NCBI RefSeq assembly: GCF_000330505.1
Contig: NW_004440445.1
Coordinates: forward strand, 1 to 64,000
DNA: 64,000 nt
Direction: 5' to 3'
Source: Entamoeba invadens IP1
Taxonomy: Eukaryota > Evosea > Mastigamoebida > Endamoebidae
Program-made: the position numbers and the translations under genes
In this document: in pieces, positions 43,849 to 55,550 of the stretch
How positions within the stretch are numbered: the first letter of the stretch is position 1
Layout: the number at the start of each line of letters is the position of its first letter
Notes under the pieces: generated by a model
Database searches by the model: none
Seen by the model: only the letters and a program-made list of their open reading frames with translations
What the model was told of the DNA's origin: nothing

Positions 43849-46778
43849 GACATTTGTCGAAATTTACATTTATCGGACATGACATTTGTCGAAACCCTGG
43901 TGACATTTGTCGACAATTCTTTTGAATTATTTATAAAAATAATTTGAATCAATAACATATATAAAAACCCAAAAATGTAATTGCCACTCAAACGTTGATG
44001 CAAAAATAACAAATGATGTGGCTTCTTGTGTTGAATCCCATTTTATTGTAGACCATTTAAAAACAAAAATCAAAAACATAAAGAATCACTTAAACTATTT
44101 ATGTTGTAATAATAAATTATAATATTTGATAATTAAAATGCATTATATTCAATAATAAAAATTAATAAAATGATTTTGAATTAAAAAAAAGAAATATATA
44201 TGTATTCTAATTTGTTTAATATTATAAATACATAAATAAATATTAAAATTAATAATTATCCAAGTGCATTTCATAAAACTTGAAAAAAACATATTTAAAG
44301 GAATATAATCGATAACTTTAAAATATAACCTTTGACATCATAACTAAAAATACAACAATATTAATTATACAATCATAAAAAGTTCATACACCATGTAAAA
44401 ATAAAATAAATAATTATATTTAAACTGTTTTAATCTTAAATATTACAAAGATGAGTCGGCCACCTCTTCGGTTTTTTGATGAATCAAAAATTCCAGGACG
44501 TCTCAGGTCTTCACATCCTTTGCTGTGCATAGGAAAGATTTGTTATGTACAGAGGAGTAATTGGGACTATGAAAATTACGACTTTGTTTATGAGTGTGCA
44601 GGTGATAAATGCAATGTAACAGTTTATATTGTTGGTGATGACTATGAAATAGTTGGTGATCATAGTTGTGTTTGTGACCACGAAGCTAAATTTATGGCAA
44701 GGTGTCGTCACGAATCTGCATTCCTTGAATTTGAAAAATCAATTAGCGACACGCCCCGCAATATTGCACTTCGTGTTCAAACACATGAATATTGCAATAA
44801 AATGACACACTTAGAAATGCAAGCTTGTAAAAGATATATTATTCGACTTCAATCTGCAGTACTTGGACCCAACCCAACTTCAATGAATGACATCACTCTG
44901 AGTGATACTTTGCGGACAACTATAGAGAGAAAAAGCGAAATAAACCCAGACAATATGTTTATGTTTTACGATTCATTTGAAAAAGATGATTCTCTCCCTC
45001 GTATTTTAGTGTTTAGTTCTCATTTGCAACAACTTATTGCGTCTAAGGCAGATCACATATTTGCAGATGGAACTTATCATATCACACCAAATACAGTTCA
45101 ATGTCTGTACACCATACATGCGTATGTCGATAACACGTGCTATCCCGTTGTTTTCATTCTCTTACCCAACGAAACCGAAGAAACTTTTACTCGTGCGTTT
45201 TCAACACTTATTAACGTCTTCTCAAATGTAAAATTTGCACATTGTGATTGCCAACTATCGGCCATCAATTCACTTATTAAAGTGTTCAAAGTTGACATAA
45301 AATTGTGTTAATTTCATCAAAACCAGGCAGTTTTTAGGATGGTGGGTAAACTTGGTTTATCAACGGAGTATACAAACAATGCAAAACTTCATTTGTGGAT
45401 ACTTCGTCTTTATGCTTAACCTTTCTTACCAGAAAACGAAATAAGTAAATGTTTTGCCGATACTTTTGAAGTAATGTCGCTGTCAAAAGGCTATGGTGTT
45501 ACTGAAGAGGTGAGAGAAAGATTTATCGAGCTTTTGGCCTACTACAAAAGATTTTGGATCGAAAAAATAGGAACGAAAAGGTGGTCACAGTTTTTTGTTG
45601 AAAATAGAACAAAGAACTTTTGTGAGGGGTTCCACAATGGAGTTGGATTGAGTTTCCAAATAGCACACCCGAGGTTTGTAGTTCTAATAGACATGCTTAG
45701 ACGACTTGAAAATGTTTGTAGACAAAAGTGGGTCGATCAAATTACATCTCACGATGTTGAAATTGTTTATAAAAAGACGAATGCTAAACTTTGTAAAGAT
45801 TTAAATAAAACAATGCAAAGTTATTTACTTGGAAAATTTGAAACACAAGTAATGTACTTGGACGAAATAGCAAAGATGAACATGGAATACAATTTCAAAA
45901 CAAAAGCTTCTCGTCATAATATTTCTAATACTGCTATTACACGTTCAAAAGAACTTCTTAACGAAATGAATAAACTTATTGAAAAACAAAAGGATGTCGT
46001 TTTTGATGAAAATGGAAGTTCTCCGAGTACATTTGATTCCACACTTCCAAACAAACAAAGTGAATTGGAATTCGATACAACAATTTCTTATGTTAACGAA
46101 TACGAATCATTATCGAGTAAAACATTAAGTAAAATAATGAAAAATGATGACGATAGTGAATTTTCAACAAGAAATGAAACTCCAACAATTATCCAAGATG
46201 AAATTGAACTTAATGAATTTAACAAAACCGATACAAAAATCCGAGTAACAAGAAAACTTGCAAAAGAAAAAACAAAAGTTAAAAAAAACTTTCAACTTTA
46301 AAAAAACCAAGAAAATGTCGAGTTGAAAGAAAAAAGAAACTCACTATATGCCAACAAATTGAAGTTGAAAAAATAATACAATACAAATGAATAAGTAATT
46401 TGTGATATTTGGTTAACTTGATTAAATATATATTTCTTTTTTTTAATTCAAAATCATTTTATTAATTTTTATTATTGAATATAATGCATTTTAATTATCA
46501 AATATTATAATTTATTATTACAACATAAATAGTTTAAGTGATTCTTTATGTTTTTGATTTTTGTTTTTAAATGGTCTACAATAAAATGGGATTCAACACA
46601 AGAAGCCACATCATTTGTTATTTTTGCATCAACGTTTGAGTGGCAATTACATTTTTGGGTTTTTATATATGTTATTGATTCAAATTATTTTTATAAATAA
46701 TTCAAAAGAATTGTCGACAAATGTCACCAGGGTTTCGACAAATGTCATGTCCGATAAATGTAAATTTCGACAAATGTC
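43849..46778. mobile_element. Mutator-like element (MULE) with 352-bp identical inverted repeats
   Basis: 43849-44200 is, by eye, an identical reverse complement of 46427-46778. Each end carries three copies of the motif GACATTTGTCGA within the first ~65 bases. The interior encodes a MULE transposase. Flanking bases (AGATTCATT left, AAGATACCC right) do not form a clean 8-10 bp duplication. Identity of the two ends implies very recent movement, in contrast to the eroded Polinton around it. Confidence 0.92.
44451..46301 (+). pseudogene. MULE transposase with FLYWCH-type N-terminus, two in-frame TAA codons
   Basis: One reading frame of 616 codons, interrupted only by TAA at 45309-45311 and 45417-45419. 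Residues ~1-90 have the Cys/His spacing of a FLYWCH zinc finger (FVYECAGDKCNVTVYIVG, then DHSCVCDH). The MULE catalytic domain follows: ADHIFADGTYHITPNTVQCL with the first Asp, YTIHAYVDNTCYPVVFILLP, then FAHCDCQLSAINSLIKVF with the second. The first TAA falls between KLC and FHQNQAVFR, in the motif CxFHxxQA, exactly where an aromatic residue is expected. After the second TAA the protein runs to the end without break, with an Asp/Glu/Ser-rich then Lys-rich tail. Probably inactive, unless read through. Confidence 0.85.
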
Positions 46779-48329
46779 AAGATACCCTTATCAACAGCAA
46801 GTTCCATTTAATAGTAATGCTCATTCTAAAATAGTGATTACAGATCCATCTTTCCATATTACTAATATTGATAAGAGTTGTTTAAGTGCAAACATTAAAT
46901 TAAGACTTAAATTAGTTCTAGATGAATCAAGAACTGCAACCACATGTGTTGAAAAGAATCTAATGCTTGTATGTTATTTATTGGTTTAAAAGATTCTACT
47001 CAATGGCTAGACAGTATGAAAATTAATTGGAAAATGGAACTACATATTATGAAAACACTAAGATGATATACGAAACAACTATTTCTGGAATGTGTAGAAC
47101 TCAACAAGAAAAAGAATCTAGAGCTGGTGTTTATACAGCTTGGAAAATGCTTTTGAACATAAAATAATGTATGTGGAGTATATGTTAAAGTTGATGATTT
47201 TCTTTGAAATTCAACATTTGATGCTGAAATGAAATTGATAATTCCTTTAGATAATTTCTTACCTTTACAATCATTTACTTCATATCCAAATGCAATATTT
47301 AATGAATTTGAATTAGATATTAAACAAAGAATTACTCAAAATTTTGTTTATTGTCAGGTTAATCCATCAATATTATGCGATGAATTTAATGAAAATCATT
47401 TAGCATCTGATAAAATTACGTGTTCAACTTCTGATTGGATGAAAGGTGTGTCTAAAGAATTTACACAAATTGGTGATAAATCACTTATGCTTGGTTATTG
47501 TTATTTCTCAACTGGAAATAGCTTTAGTCAGTTTACTGGAACAGTTCAAATTCAAGAAAGTACTTGTACATTATTCCAAAGTATTATTAATGGTTTTAAT
47601 GTTAAGGATTCGGTATTGAAAGAAATATATGATTAATATAGTAAAACACCATTATTTGTTCCAGCTCAAATGACAACTGAATATGATTTTCCACCAAATC
47701 AATCTCTTTCTAGAATTAATTGTTAAAATTTGATGAGCTATCTAAATACATCTTTGTTATTCTTCTTATTCCCAAGATCTAATAATCAATGTACTGTATC
47801 TAAAAATCCTCATATTAACGATATGAAAGTTATAACAGCAAACAGAACTATACCAGATCAACAAATGGATACATTATCAAGTGAATTTAGTGAATTCCAA
47901 TTAGCAAATACCAATTTTGATACATTATTTGTTGCTCCTCAATCTATAATTAATAGTTTAACATTTAATGAATATTCTGAAAATACTAATAATTCATCTA
48001 AACATATCAAATATCTAAGTGATGCTACTGATTTTATGATGTCAACTCCTTTAGAAAGATATGGTTCTGGATGCTTCTTTGATGGTTTATATTCGACAGC
48101 AAATATTCAATTAACACTTCAAGAAACACCTATGTTTGGAGATTATAATCCATATATTAAACCAAGTGGATATACTGGTTCAGTTAATACTAATGCTATT
48201 AATATTATTTTATTAAATGATGCTATGTGGTCATTATCACCAAATAAGGTTGAATTACTTACTAATGTTGATTTAGATACTATGTTCAAATAAAATAATA
48301 ATAATATATTTAATCTTTATTTTTAGTAA

Positions 48330-49434
48330 TAAATGAAACAACTTTAACAACTTATCAAGATAAAAGTAAAAATAGTGTTTTTTGCACTTCATATTTTAAT
48401 CCTTCTACAATAACATCTAATGAAATTAAAACTGATAAAATTACAAGCATAGATGGAACAGTAAGTATAAATACAAAAGATATTTCTTCTACTGATTATG
48501 TAAATTCTGAAATATTAACATATTATAATAAATCTAAAAGTTACAGCGACAATGTAGCATTAGTATGTAATACATATTCTGATATGATTGCATCAGCGTG
48601 TAACGGGTATAGCGACAATGTTGGTTCTTCATGTAATGCGTATCAAATACAAAAACAGCTTCAATACCAACTCCAAAAATAATATATCCATATCCAAATA
48701 TAATTTCGCAAGATGTAAAAACATATAAAAATGTTACTTATTCTATTAAATCAGAAACTGATAAAACTTCATGTTTCAGAATAAAAATTGATAATGTTAC
48801 AGAATTCTTAACAACAAATAGAATAGTAAAAGTAGTTCCATATGTAATTATTAATAATGAAATTTATAAAGTTATTGAACAAGTTAGTGGTAAAAGTATG
48901 TTGAATGGAAAAATATATACAACAGTACTAAATCTATTTAATATAAATGAGCATCCAATAATAATAATACCAGATACAGTTGGTTATTTGTGGGGTGATG
49001 GATATTATTGTTTTAATTATTTCAGTTTATATTTACCAAAAAAATTTACATCAAACAGTGATTTAACATCACTAACATCTAAACCAATATGTGTTTATTC
49101 ATATTGTAATCTTAATAATTTATTTTATCCTGGTATTAATTATTCAGGAAGTAATCCATATTTAATGTGGAATAATATAACTATAGATAGTAATCAGATA
49201 TATCTAATAGAACCAAATTTACAAATAACAAATACATCATCTATTAAAGAGATATGTCAAGGTTCTTCACTAAAAATATATATGTCATCCAAAGCTGTAT
49301 CTAATTTTACATATTATAAAACATATATTATTAATTCATTAGGAAGAACTACCACAACTACAATTTATGATAGTTTGAATCGAGTACTATTTATAATACT
49401 TATAATTCTAGAAACGATTTATGGTAATTTTTAA
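48330..49434 (+). pseudogene. Possible Polinton fibre/penton-like protein
   Basis: Lies 36 bases after the capsid-like gene in the same direction. The first part reads NETTLTTYQDKSKNSVFCTS and on to repeated YSDNVALVCNTYSD / YSDNVGSSCNAYQ units, like a fibre stalk. After a frameshift near 48645 it continues PTPKIIYPYPNIISQDVKTY and, in the stretch from 48898, MLNGKIYTTVLNLFNINEHP to DSLNRVLFIILIILETIYGN. No ATG opens the first part. Family not recognised; the role is inferred from order and repeats. Confidence 0.4.
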
Positions 49435-49484
49435 ATCACTAACATAATCGAAGATTCCATAATGTGTTTTTTTCAAATCACTAA

Positions 49485-49658
49485 ATGGTTGAATTAGAAA
49501 AAATAGTAGAATTAGCATCATTATTATCATTTATATTTATATTAATATTTATTACAGTATTAAAAATATTTACATATTTGTTTAAAAAGAGATTATTCAA
49601 ATTAAAAGAACAAAAAATATTAACAACAGATATAACACCAAGAATACATAGTGTATAA
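49485..49658 (+). CDS. Small single-pass membrane protein, 57 aa
   Basis: Short intact frame missed by usual length cut-offs. MVELEKIVELASLLS is followed by a hydrophobic helix FIFILIFITVLKIFTYLF and a basic tail KKRLFKLKEQK, so N-out/C-in is likely. It sits between the fibre-like gene and the minus-strand integrase block. Small membrane proteins are common in Polintons and related viruses, but no family is recognised here. Confidence 0.45.
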   Translation: MVELEKIVELASLLSFIFILIFITVLKIFTYLFKKRLFKLKEQKILTTDITPRIHSV

Positions 49659-49684
49659 AATACTACGAAACTACGGTTCTCAAG

Positions 49685-50137
49685 TTAAAATACTAACTCT
49701 AACTCAACAATGAAATAATAATCAGAATCAATATTGATTATATTATTTTTGTAATCAGTAAACCATATTTTTATTTTTCGTTTATTGTCTTTGATTTCAA
49801 ATGATTTTTGATTATCACTGTTAGCAAAAATTATAAATCCATCTTGTGAAGGATAATAATAAGAAGTATTCAAATCACTTCTTAAAATATTTCCACAATC
49901 AATCTGACCAGATGAATTATAAAATCTAGTAGCAATAGTATTACTATATTTATTATTAGTAGAACAAACAAATTCAATTGGTAATTCAACTTCAAATTGA
50001 TATGTATTTATTACTTTGCAATTATTATTATGTAAATTCATATATAATTTTCTCATTTTATAGAACAAAAATAAACATATACATGAATAACAAATTGTAA
50101 ATAAGCTTCGCATAGATTGTATTCTATTCGACTTCAT
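49685..50137 (-). CDS. Unknown Polinton-associated protein, 150 aa
   Basis: First ATG at 50137 (the open frame reaches 50173 without another). The N-terminus MKSNRIQSMRSLFTICYSCI runs into a hydrophobic segment CICLFLFYKM that may be a signal anchor; the rest is beta-rich with Asn/Tyr/Ile (FEVELPIEFVCSTNNKYSNT, GFIIFANSDNQKSFEIKDNK). It begins 13 bases past the integrase end, same strand. Intact, family not recognised. Confidence 0.45.
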   Translation of the reverse strand: MKSNRIQSMRSLFTICYSCICLFLFYKMRKLYMNLHNNNCKVINTYQFEVELPIEFVCSTNNKYSNTIATRFYNSSGQIDCGNILRSDLNTSYYYPSQDGFIIFANSDNQKSFEIKDNKRKIKIWFTDYKNNIINIDSDYYFIVELELVF

Positions 50138-50150
50138 TAGTAATATTGAA

Positions 50151-51188
50151 TTAGATGTAATCTTGAAGTGCAAAATAACATGGAATTGTTACGAATTTTT
50201 TCATTATCATCAAGTTTTTATCATACTATGTTACCATGATCATATATATCATTGTTGCTTTAGTACTAAAATAGTTTCTTGTCTTTCTGAAAGTATTGTC
50301 TTTGCTATTATCCAAATATATTATTAACTTGTCTCCATATTTATAAGATAAAAATCAATTTTTAAATTGTTTATATAATATTTCATCATTCTTCTTAACC
50401 ATTTGTTTAATATAATCATATTCAAGTTGATAGCATTTATACATATTGTTTTAATTAGGTATGTATTGCATATCAATAGGTCGATAACCAGTTTTATTAT
50501 GTTTTGAAAAATTAAAGTAAGTAACAATTTCTTGAATAAGTATATCTTGATTTTTGTTTACATATCTTGACATTGTATTATCATAAGCAGTTCTGATAAC
50601 TCGATCTACAACTCTGTTTTTATAAATATGTTTGGATGAAGATGAATATGTTCTTATATTCAATTTATTGAAATAATTTGACATATAAGTGCTATTCAAT
50701 GCAGATTCACCATCAAAACGTATGTTGTCAAACACTATTTAAAATACAAGTAAAGTATTAAAAGGCATTATTAAACTCTTATTGTTTTTATTGTATAATG
50801 AAAATACATATAAATATTTGGTGTTAATATAAATAATGAACATGAATGTATTTTGTTTCATTCTATTTTCAGAATTAAAGAAAGCTAAATTGACTTCATA
50901 ACTATTAAAATATGGAAAGTAATAAGGTCTCGAATACAGTTTTTTCATGGTTTTTGGATTAAAGTCACGACTGATAATTTGTTTTTTGTTAACATCTTTC
51001 TTCAAAATTGATTCATATTTATTTAAACTCTTAAATGGATAATCAATTGTCAATTTGTTAAATGGTATATTCTATATATCTACTTTATTTCTAGGTTTAT
51101 TTAATATTTGTTCTCTACGTCGCATTTTTCTTGTTTTGTGTTTTTGAATTTGTTTTTGTTTAATATCAATATCTTCTCTAAAACTCAT
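50151..51188 (-). pseudogene. Polinton-type retroviral integrase, five nonsense codons in one frame
   Basis: From ATG at 51188 to TAA at 50151-50153 the same frame runs for 345 codons, broken only by stops at 51072-51074 (TAG), 50739-50741 (TAA), 50451-50453 (TAA), 50355-50357 (TGA) and 50226-50228 (TAG). The N-terminus is basic (MSFREDIDIKQKQIQKHKTR). The rve core is recognisable: YINTKYLYVFSLYNKNNKSL, then IRFDGESALNS with the second catalytic Asp, YSSSSKHIYKNRVVDRVIRT with Asp in place of the last Glu, and FSKHNKTGYRPIDM. The C-terminus KYGDKLIIYLDNSKDNTFRK fits the chromodomain-like end of such integrases. The first catalytic Asp appears as Asn. Confidence 0.72.
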
Positions 51189-51531
51189 TTCTCATTTATA
51201 ATTAATTCAATTATTAAAAATCAAATTAATTATTTTTTATTATAATGTAACGTCATGGAACCTCACTTCGTTTCGGTTCTCCTCTCTGATGTAGTAGTTA
51301 TAGTATGTCGACACTCTCGAACTCGCAAAATTTTTGCATTATTATTAAAATGTTAGGCTATATGTATTTTGACATGTATTACCCATTTATTATAATATAA
51401 TATCAATATCAAGGTTATACCTGTATAACCGTACAAACCTCCTCGGGTTCAGAGAACCGTACAGGGTCTGAATGTTACAAAAAAATTTTTAATTTAGTTT
51501 TTGACTTCGTTTTTCAATGTGTTTTATTTTT
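51189..51531. other. Flank of the Polinton remnant, no gene
   Basis: Locally GC-richer around 51250-51340 and 51430-51480. CTCTCGAACTCGCAAAA at 51314-51330 has an exact inverted copy at 52808-52824. No gene seen. Confidence 0.45.
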
Positions 51532-52519
51532 TTAACCCTTCCAATACCAGAAATATACTTGTTATAACACACATACATATCAATATAAACATTAATCGGT
51601 AAACTAAAAGTTATTCTAAATTAAACAGTATTTAGTTTTAATATTGTAGTTTTCAGTTCTGGTTTAATTTAACATTTATAATATATAAAAAGTTTGCACG
51701 TTTTATTTTTGTATGTTATATAAATTAAAAGTCTAACACAGTTGTGTTATACATATTAGTTATAAAATATATTTCATAATAATTTAGAGTAATGAATATA
51801 AAGGTTCTTTCTTTAAAATGTGAAAAAGGTAGTAATGATATTCATATACATTTAATTTATTTTGTGTAATGAAAACGAATTTTTTAAAACGATAGTTAAG
51901 AAGAAAAAAATGAAAAATAATTCTCGTATACATATGATTCTCAACAAAATTTCATAAAGTGAGAACGCTAATAATCAGTGTGGTTGCACAACTAATATCA
52001 TAATATTAATTTGTTTGTTACATATATCAAAATTCAATAAAATATCAACATTTTTACACGTTAGTTACAAAACATCAAAACATTTACAATATAAACTAAA
52101 TAAAAATAATTACTTTTAGTATTTTTAAAGTATGACGTATCCCTTGTTTTTCAATGAAAGAATTTTTATCAGAATTTTATTTGATATGTTTTCTTATTTT
52201 AAAACCCTGTTTTGGAAAGACTTATTGTGTATAGTTTATTATACTATACAAATTATTGATATAAAAAGAAAAAATTTTTAAACTTGAAAATAATAACAAG
52301 AAAAGTCGTCAAGTTTTCCTCACAGAAAAAGTGAACCTTTTTTCAACAAAAATACGATTTTAGGTTAAAATTTACTATTAATTTTGTTTTCTGGTATTCC
52401 CCATGGTTGTAAAGAGTTTAAAGCGTTTTTTGCATTATTTCTTTCTAATATACACTCAAAATGAATAAGATATAAATAAGTATACATTTTTTGGAAATTT
52501 TTGGTACCGGAAGGGTTAA
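51532..52519. mobile_element. TTAA-bounded non-autonomous element (piggyBac-like), copy 2
   Basis: TTAA at 51532-51535 and 52516-52519, ends TTAACCCTTCCAATACCAGA and the reverse complement of GGTACCGGAAGGGTTAA. In inverse orientation it matches copy 1 at 6252-7252, for example around the shared words CCATGG and AAAAAACGCTTT. No transposase. Confidence 0.72.
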
Positions 52520-53110
52520 ATTGCAAAAATATAAGTGTAAAATTGGTATTCTCAAGCAATTTTTTGTCATTTGACCAAAGAAAAATGGTCGAAACCCCCA
52601 TATAAAAACTATTTAATTCTTTACGATTTTTGAACATTAATAATCGCAAAAACGAGGAAAATCAATAATAAAAACTGTTTCATCATTTGGAGTTTTTGAG
52701 ATTTTGAAATTAAAAAAAAAATCGCAGTAGGATATCATAGGGTATTAAAAATGGGAAGGGTTCAAAAGTTAAAAAACCATAATGAATTGATTTTCATAAT
52801 ATGCGATTTTTGCGAGTTCGAGAGAGGTGAACTACTAACGACTTTAATATTTTCTTTTTTGAAGCATATTGTAAACCATTTAAAAAATATTGAGCAACTT
52901 TGCATTTGATTACTTCATCATTATTTTCTTCATGTGTCAGGTAATAATCTGACGCAATTGTTTTATTGATAATAATGCCGCAAACTCTACAAAAATCTTT
53001 TCTATCAACTAAAACTGCTATACTTTTTTAACTCCAATCAATTGTGTATGGCCTTTTTATATTTATTATCAGATTTTTTTAAATAAAAAATATATCAAAA
53101 AACAAATTTT
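52520..53110. other. Fragmentary repeat sequence
   Basis: Includes an outward-facing GGAAGGGTTcAA end at 52754-52764, resembling a damaged right end of the same TTAA family, and the remnant listed at 52794-53072. Confidence 0.35.
52794..53072 (-). pseudogene. Coding remnant with CxxC motif, unknown
   Basis: Minus-strand frame reading RPYTIDWS, an in-frame TAA, then KSIAVLVDRKDFCRVCGIII, ASDYYLTHEENNDEVIKCKV and QYFLNGLQYASKKKILKSLV to a TGA at 52794-52796. The composition looks coding and FCRVCG suggests half of a zinc-binding site, but I recognise no family. It overlaps the 17-bp inverted repeat shared with 51314-51330. Confidence 0.4.
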
Positions 53111-55550
53111 TGGTTAACCCTTCGAGGACGGGAAAAATCAAAATTTGTAAAAAAATTAAAATCTTAGTCAATTGTAATGTAAATGTGACCTTTTTTCTTT
53201 AATTTTTTCAAAAATACTAGACACCCTGGAACGACGGCTCTAGTATATTTTTATAGTAAAGTGTTATAAATTATAGTAAAAAAGTGAATTTTTTGTTGAA
53301 GTTGGGATGAACAAAGGTTCACTTTTTTGCTTGGTGTTTTCAGAAACAAGTCACGGTTCAATGGAAAAGTCAGATCATATATTTATTGAGATGTCCACAA
53401 CCAATTACGATAATAAAATTAATTATAAAATATAACAAAGACCAAATTGCATCATAAAACATACTGGTCCGAAATATTCAAAATCAATTGCATCATAAAA
53501 TAACAAAGAAAAGAAAAAAATAACAGACTTTGAGGTGTCTTGAAATTTCATTATGCAATTGATCTCAAAAACAATAACAAAAGAAATTAAATAGATTTTT
53601 TTGTAAACTTTGAAAAATACAAAAATTTAAAAATTGTATTTTGCTATTTTTTTGTAAAATAAATAAGATAAGACGAAAAGACACTTTTGTTTGTTCCGAC
53701 TTTGAAAAAAATCTTAAAGAACATAAGTGTAAAATAAACAAAAAATAACTAAAATACATTTTCAAAAGTATCAAAAATCGCAAAATCGAGAAAAAATTAT
53801 AAAATCAACTTTAACAATAAAAATAGTCGCATTAAAATAAACTTTGATCAAAACGAGGTTTTATTGTCACCCGTTGAGATTTACGTCGTGCCACTGTCGA
53901 GGAAGCAAGATATAAATTCATTGTTTGCAATTGTTTTTTTATCATTTTCAAACAAAAACAAAAGGCAAAACGTGTTTTATGCAATTTATTTAGAATATAA
54001 AGATCTGTATTTGGTAAATAAATGTTTATTTTGCAGCCACTGTTTATTCATTTTCAAGTTATGCATTTTTGGGCAACAAACAAAAAACTTATAGTAAATG
54101 TATAGAGATAATGAAAAACAAAGAAAAACACAAGTATAAAGACAACACAACTAAAACCAATGACAACACTTTAAACTATATTTTATAATAAAATAAATTA
54201 ATATATTATTAATAATTTATCATGTTATTTATAATAGTTTTATAATTATAATTGTTATATATAATAGTAACAATCATCAGACATAATTTTGACACAATAA
54301 CACATCAACAATCATATCTTTACTACAACGTGATTTCATTGAAGTGATAAGTGATCACATTGATATAACAACGTTGTGTAATTAAAACTATATTGTATTT
54401 TATGTATAATTATAACAAAAATGGTATAATCACCCCTTTTATAAAAGATATCATTATAAAAGATACATAGTGTTTGTAATAAAGCGCGTTTTGGCTGAAA
54501 ACATATAGTTCAAATTTAAAACAAAACAAATAAGCATTTAATTTATATAAACAGAAACACACTCGTTTAGTGAATGATCAATTAAATGATAATATGTGAT
54601 ATAATTGATGTAGTTGTTATAAAGATAACAATTTAATTATTTGGATGTTAAAATCGATTACATACTATATTTCTAAAATTATTTTACCATTAATAATATA
54701 GATTCTAAAATAATAATAATATAATAATAATATAATAATAATATAATAATAATAATAATAAAATAATGTTATTTAAACACACCAAATAACAAAAATATTA
54801 AAATAATTTTTGTTTTCAAAGGATAATTTTAAAGAATATTTTAAAATGACTGTATTTGTTATTCCACGACAATGGATCAATAAGAAATATGCAAACAAAT
54901 GTTACTTATAATATTATTAACAGTTATAGTTAAAAATATCAGATAATTTATAATGTATTGTTTATTCAATTGATTTTGTAACGAATTGTGTTTTGTGTTT
55001 TTAAATAGGTTTTTGTTTAAATTGTAAAAATACATACAGTAAGGTTACCCCGTTTTGTTCAATTGTTTTAATAATGCAAGACATTATAGTTATTTTTAAT
55101 TTATGAATACTATTTTAACAAATTAAATGCAAAAAACATTTTTCGTGTTTTATTTGAATATTGCTAAACACTAAAATGGTTTAATTTAATTAAAAGTACT
55201 AATTAAATCTTACATAAAACAAAGTCACTTGCTACAAACAAAAAAGTTTGTGATAAACAAAGAAAATACTTGACATAATTTTGAATTAACACGATTATTG
55301 AGTTGATATTTCAAGATTTGTGATGGATAAATTTATAGTTTAAAATTGCACTATTTTAAACAACAATGTGCAAAACCAATTTATAATCAAAAATTATCAT
55401 TTTTTAATCCTTATATCCCGAAAAAACATTTGAATATCCAATAAATATCGTAAATCAACATTAAATAATTGTGTGAAATAACACACAAATTTCTAGTTAT
55501 TTTTAAAATAAAAATTCAAAAAATAAATAATTACTTATTACTATAAATAA
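53111..55550. other. Long AT-rich gene-free stretch with repeat debris
   Basis: A left-type end, TTAACCCTTCGAGGACGGG, starts at about 53114 without a clear partner. Sequence near 53720-53840 resembles 52530-52700. A short frame (53864-54094) has no support. The rest is AT-rich. Confidence 0.45.
54706..54765. repeat. (AATAATAAT)-type microsatellite
   Basis: Tandem AT-only array built from ATAATAATAAT units. Confidence 0.7.

Larger units (their letters stand above)
43699..48293 (+). pseudogene. Capsid-like (double jelly-roll type) protein, split by a transposon
   Basis: The 5' part (43699-43848) reads MSDIRIPSVLENAYRGDILK and on to AVNAYQRF; a Mutator-like element then intervenes, and the frame resumes after 46778 with RYPYQQQVPFNSNAHSKIVI. 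Further on come IYETTISGMCRTQQEKESRA, a typical IPLDNFLPLQSFTSYPNAIF stretch, and NEFELDIKQRI. The last part (47730-48293) ends DMFK-like at TAA 48291-48293. There is at least one frameshift in 46980-47230 and two in-frame TAA codons near 47634 and 47724. The IPL motif and alternating strands fit major capsid proteins of Polintons; this is inference from pattern, not a search. Confidence 0.55.
42844..51188. mobile_element. Polinton/Maverick remnant, interrupted by a Mutator-like element
   Basis: A group of decayed reading frames that resemble each other in composition and are unlike host genes: a capsid-like protein (43699-48293), a fibre- or penton-like protein (48330-49434), a small membrane protein (49485-49658), an unknown small protein (49685-50137) and a retroviral-type integrase (50151-51188). 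An integrase next to a double jelly-roll-like capsid gene is the hallmark of Polintons. I found no DNA polymerase B in the window and could not fix the terminal repeats, so limits are approximate. The assignment of the capsid protein is by motif and context. Confidence 0.6.

Noticed and set aside
43838..46787. AAGAT shared at both MULE flanks as a target duplication
   Set aside because: Only five bases agree; MULEs usually make 8-10 bp duplications, so it may be chance.
53565..54094. Frames of 72 and 76 codons in the repeat debris
   Set aside because: No family features; sequence resembles non-coding parts of nearby repeats.
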